Position numbers and translations under genes: made by a program | Notes under the pieces: model-generated | Told to the model about the DNA's origin: nothing | The model's database searches: none | What the model saw: the letters and a program-made list of their open reading frames with translations, nothing else | DNA from: an uncultured bacterium | GTDB taxonomy: Bacteria; Actinomycetota; Coriobacteriia; Coriobacteriales; Coriobacteriaceae | Direction of reading: 5' to 3' | Length of the DNA stretch: 7,093 nucleotides | Assembly (NCBI GenBank): GCA_905215835.1 | Contig: CAJMRR010000106.1 | Coordinates: 1-7,093 of the forward strand | In this document: positions 5,706 to 7,093 of the stretch, in pieces | How positions within the stretch are numbered: the stretch's first letter is position 1 | Layout: the number at the start of each line of letters is the position of its first letter

Positions 5706-5800
5706 TCCCAAAGTGCCGGCACAAAAGGAACGTCCCCAACTGCCAAATGCCGCAAGAATGTCCCCTTTGACTAGTCATTTAAGAACGTCCCCAATGACTA
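5701..5800. repeat. Degenerate array of four GTCCC-core units, 27-28 base period
   Basis: The core GA(A/G)(C/T)GTCCC(C) occurs at 5701, 5728, 5756 and 5783, giving spacings of 27, 28 and 27 bases. GAACGTCCCCAA is repeated exactly at 5728-5739 and 5783-5794. Palindromes lie between cores: GTGCCGGCAC (5713-5722) and TGACTAGTCA (5768-5777). The last core is framed by perfect 8-bp arms TAGTCATT (5772-5779) and AATGACTA (5793-5800); the second is framed by GGCA (5718-5721) and TGCC (5741-5744). Stems differ but the core stays the same. This resembles REP/RAYT-type palindromes, in which a conserved short motif is next to a hairpin; that link is inference. No transposase gene is in the window. The following 5801-5852 holds nothing I can support. 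Confidence 0.65.
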
Positions 5801-5852
5801 CCCTGCCGTATCCGGAGCAAGGCAACGCCGCAGGTAGAGGACGGACAGCGAG

Positions 5853-5950
5853 CGACGTCCAGAGCGAACAAGTTGGCATGAAAAAGGCAAGGCATAGACC
5901 TTCTGGTCATGCCTTGCCTTTTGAATGACAAATTGTCGCTCTGGACGTCG
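5853..5950. repeat. Long outer inverted repeat enclosing the hspR terminator
   Basis: CGACGTCCAGAGCGA (5853-5867) and TCGCTCTGGACGTCG (5936-5950) are perfect 15-bp reverse complements. With A5868 bulged, pairing goes on for three more bases (CAA 5869-5871 with TTG 5933-5935). The terminator hairpin (5882-5922) sits inside, giving a two-tier structure of nearly 100 bases. This is far more pairing than a terminator needs. Confidence 0.75.
5881..5922 (-). terminator. Intrinsic terminator downstream of hspR
   Basis: AAAAGGCAAGGCAT (5882-5895) plus GACC (5897-5900) pairs with GGTC plus ATGCCTTGCCTTTT (5905-5922), with one bulged base (A5896) and the loop TTCT. On the minus strand the stem ends in TTTTT (5885-5881). 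It lies about 70 bases after the hspR stop and likely ends the dnaJ-hspR transcript. The A/T ends make it usable in both directions. Confidence 0.8.
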
Positions 5951-5964
5951 AGCAGCGTCGGCCC

Positions 5965-5992
5965 GTTACGCGGTTTGGTAAAACCGCGTAAC
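5965..5992 (-). repeat. Perfect 12-bp hairpin starting in the hspR stop codon
   Basis: GTTACGCGGTTT (5965-5976) and AAACCGCGTAAC (5981-5992) pair perfectly around a 4-base loop. The last base of the hspR TAG stop (5992) is the first base of the stem. On the minus strand it is followed by GGGCCG, not a T-run, so it does not look like an intrinsic terminator. A role in mRNA 3'-end protection or as a REP-like insertion is possible. Confidence 0.65.
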
Positions 5993-6408
5993 TACAAATC
6001 CCCGCCGGCGCCCAGCAGCTTGCGCATGACTTGCTCGGGGTTAACTGAGCCGTCGCGCGGGGCCAGGGCGGTGATCTTCTTTTGCATCTTGTACTCGTGC
6101 AGCTCGTCCTCGAGCTGGCGTACGCGGGCGCGGAGCTTCTCGTTCTCGCGTTCGCGCTCCTCGGCACGCTCCTTCATATCGAGGATGCGCACCACGCCGG
6201 CGAGGTTGATGCCCTCGTCGGTCAGTTGGTTGATGAGCTCCAGGCGCTCGATATCGGCACGCGAATACAGACGCGTGTTGCCGCCCGAGCGCTGGGGATT
6301 CACCAAGCCTTTGGACTCGTAGACGCGCAGAGTCTGCGGGTGCATGCCGGTCAGCTCGGCCGCCACGCTGATCATGTACAGCGGTTTGTTCCTATTGTCC
6401 TCGGCCAT
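5992..6408 (-). CDS. hspR: HspR, MerR-family heat-shock repressor
   Basis: DNA-binding repressor of heat-shock genes in actinobacteria. The 138-residue length fits the family. Seen: an N-terminal MerR winged helix, with the helix-turn-helix from PLYMISVAAELTGMHPQTLR (9-28) followed by VYESKGLVNPQRSGGNTRLYS (29-49); the phrase GMHPQTLR and the NTR-LYS wing are typical of HspR. Residues 54-76 (RLELINQLTDEGINLAGVVRI) continue the domain. A charged helical stretch (78-111, rich in Glu/Arg) should form the dimerising coiled coil. In known cases HspR uses DnaK as co-repressor and binds HAIR sites; no HAIR site lies in this window, though the dnaK promoter would be outside it. The ATG at 6408 has AAAGGGGTCAGG upstream. 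It follows dnaJ by 72 bases on the same strand with no clear promoter between, so co-transcription is likely. Confidence 0.93.
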   Translation of the reverse strand: MAEDNRNKPLYMISVAAELTGMHPQTLRVYESKGLVNPQRSGGNTRLYSRADIERLELINQLTDEGINLAGVVRILDMKERAEERERENEKLRARVRQLEDELHEYKMQKKITALAPRDGSVNPEQVMRKLLGAGGDL

Positions 6409-6480
6409 GCTACCTGACCCCTTTCCGTCTCGTTATCGTCCATCATAAGCCCGTGGGCGCGGGCGTGCGCCGCGACCGCC

Positions 6481-7093
6481 CTAGTACGTCGCCTTGTAAC
6501 GGTTGACCTTCTCGCGATAGTCGCGTGTGTCGGTCTCGCGCAGCTTGGTCATGGCATCGCGCTCGTCATCGGATAGGTTCGTGGGGACCTGCACCTTGAT
6601 CTCGACGAGCAGCGCGCCTGTGCGGCCACGGTGCTTAACGTCGGGCGCCCCCATTTCCTTAAAGCGGAACTTCTTGCCCGTCTGGGTACCCGCGGGCACC
6701 TTCAGACGAACCGTCGCACCGCCGGGCGTCGGCACGTCCACCGTGCAGCCGAGCGCCGCCTCGTAGACCGAGACCGGTACCTCCATGGTCACGTCGGCAC
6801 CTTTGCGCTTAAACAGCGGGTGCTCCTCCACATGCGTGGTCACGACCAGGTCGCCGCGCTCGCCACCCGCAACGCCATACTCGCCGCGACGCTTGTAGCG
6901 CAGCTTGCCGCCGTCGACCGCACCCGCAGGCACCGAGACCGTAATGGTCTGCTGCTCACCTGTCGAGGGAATGCGATAGGTGACCTTGTGCGTCACACCG
7001 CGAAACGCGTCCTCGGCCGTCACATCGACGGTCAGCGACAGGTCGCCGCCCTTGCGAGCACGGCTGCGGCCAGTGCCGGCACCGGCAGCGCCC
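6481..7093 (-). CDS. dnaJ: DnaJ-type co-chaperone, C-terminal 203 residues (5' end outside window)
   Basis: Hsp40 co-chaperone that delivers clients to DnaK and stimulates its ATPase. Only the C-terminal substrate-binding part is visible; the J domain and Gly-rich linker would be to the right (the first visible residues, rich in Gly, Ala and Arg, look like linker). Seen: beta-domain I starting at GGDLSLTVDVTAEDAFRG, then GGKLRYKRRGEYG and GERGDLVV, then domain II with HPLFKRKGADV, VPVSVYEAALG, VDVPTPGG and VPAGTQTGKKFRFKEMG. The CxxCxGxG zinc-finger repeats that interrupt domain I of type I DnaJ are absent; the only visible cysteine is in ALGCTVDVP. This makes it a type II (CbpA-like) protein although it sits beside hspR. 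It ends with TAG at 6483-6481. Confidence 0.92.
   Translation of the reverse strand, partial: GAAGAGTGRSRARKGGDLSLTVDVTAEDAFRGVTHKVTYRIPSTGEQQTITVSVPAGAVDGGKLRYKRRGEYGVAGGERGDLVVTTHVEEHPLFKRKGADVTMEVPVSVYEAALGCTVDVPTPGGATVRLKVPAGTQTGKKFRFKEMGAPDVKHRGRTGALLVEIKVQVPTNLSDDERDAMTKLRETDTRDYREKVNRYKATY

Noticed and set aside
5701..5800. CRISPR-like array because of the regular 27-28 base period
   Set aside because: The conserved part is only about 10 bases and the rest of each unit is palindromic and partly shared between units. There are no identical repeats of CRISPR length and no cas genes.
6374..6446. Tandem ATGs before hspR that open a short out-of-frame peptide (23 codons from 6443)
   Set aside because: No Shine-Dalgarno precedes it and the peptide ends soon after the hspR start. 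A coupling role cannot be supported from sequence alone.

Overview
The window looks like part of a high-GC actinobacterial chromosome of the Coriobacteriia, most likely Collinsella or a close relative. This is an inference from three things: the gene set (an HspR-type MerR regulator beside a dnaJ, with clpB nearby), the strong G/C third-position codon bias, and the type of intergenic palindromes. No taxonomic marker is present to prove it. Nearly all coding capacity is on the minus strand; only one gene (2310-2978) reads on the plus strand.

Layout, left to right: the 5' two-fifths of clpB (1-1117, minus, running off the left edge) with its leader and promoter region (1118-1240). Next comes a gene-poor stretch of palindromes (1241-1395), then a small membrane-anchored or secreted protein of unknown function (1404-2108, minus). 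A divergent intergenic region with a palindromic repeat follows, then a second small membrane-anchored protein (2310-2978, plus). A third copy of the same repeat and a terminator separate it from a 766-residue aconitase-family hydratase of the YbhJ type (3247-5547, minus). A 444-base intergenic stretch dense in inverted repeats (5548-5991) follows. Last come hspR (5992-6408, minus) and the C-terminal two-thirds or so of a DnaJ-type co-chaperone (6481-7093, minus, running off the right edge).

The two ends belong to one functional theme. DnaJ works with DnaK and ClpB in refolding and disaggregation, and HspR is the repressor that in other actinobacteria controls dnaK operons and clpB. dnaJ and hspR are adjacent and probably co-transcribed, ending at a strong hairpin terminator (5881-5922). 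clpB has its own AT-rich promoter region. Between them sits an unrelated block of metabolic and envelope genes.

The most unusual content is non-coding. Three 35-bp palindromic repeats (12-bp arms ACCACCACAAAG, 11-base asymmetric loop) flank the two unknown membrane proteins. A degenerate array at 5701-5800 has four GTCCC cores at 27-28 base spacing, each set among small palindromes. Nested perfect inverted repeats surround the hspR terminator, and one more starts in the hspR stop codon. Several of these elements share the core GTCCC(C) directly before the right stem arm although their stems differ, which suggests one family of mobile, REP-like hairpins. No transposase, CRISPR array, rRNA or tRNA gene was seen, and nothing looks like a complete undescribed protein system.
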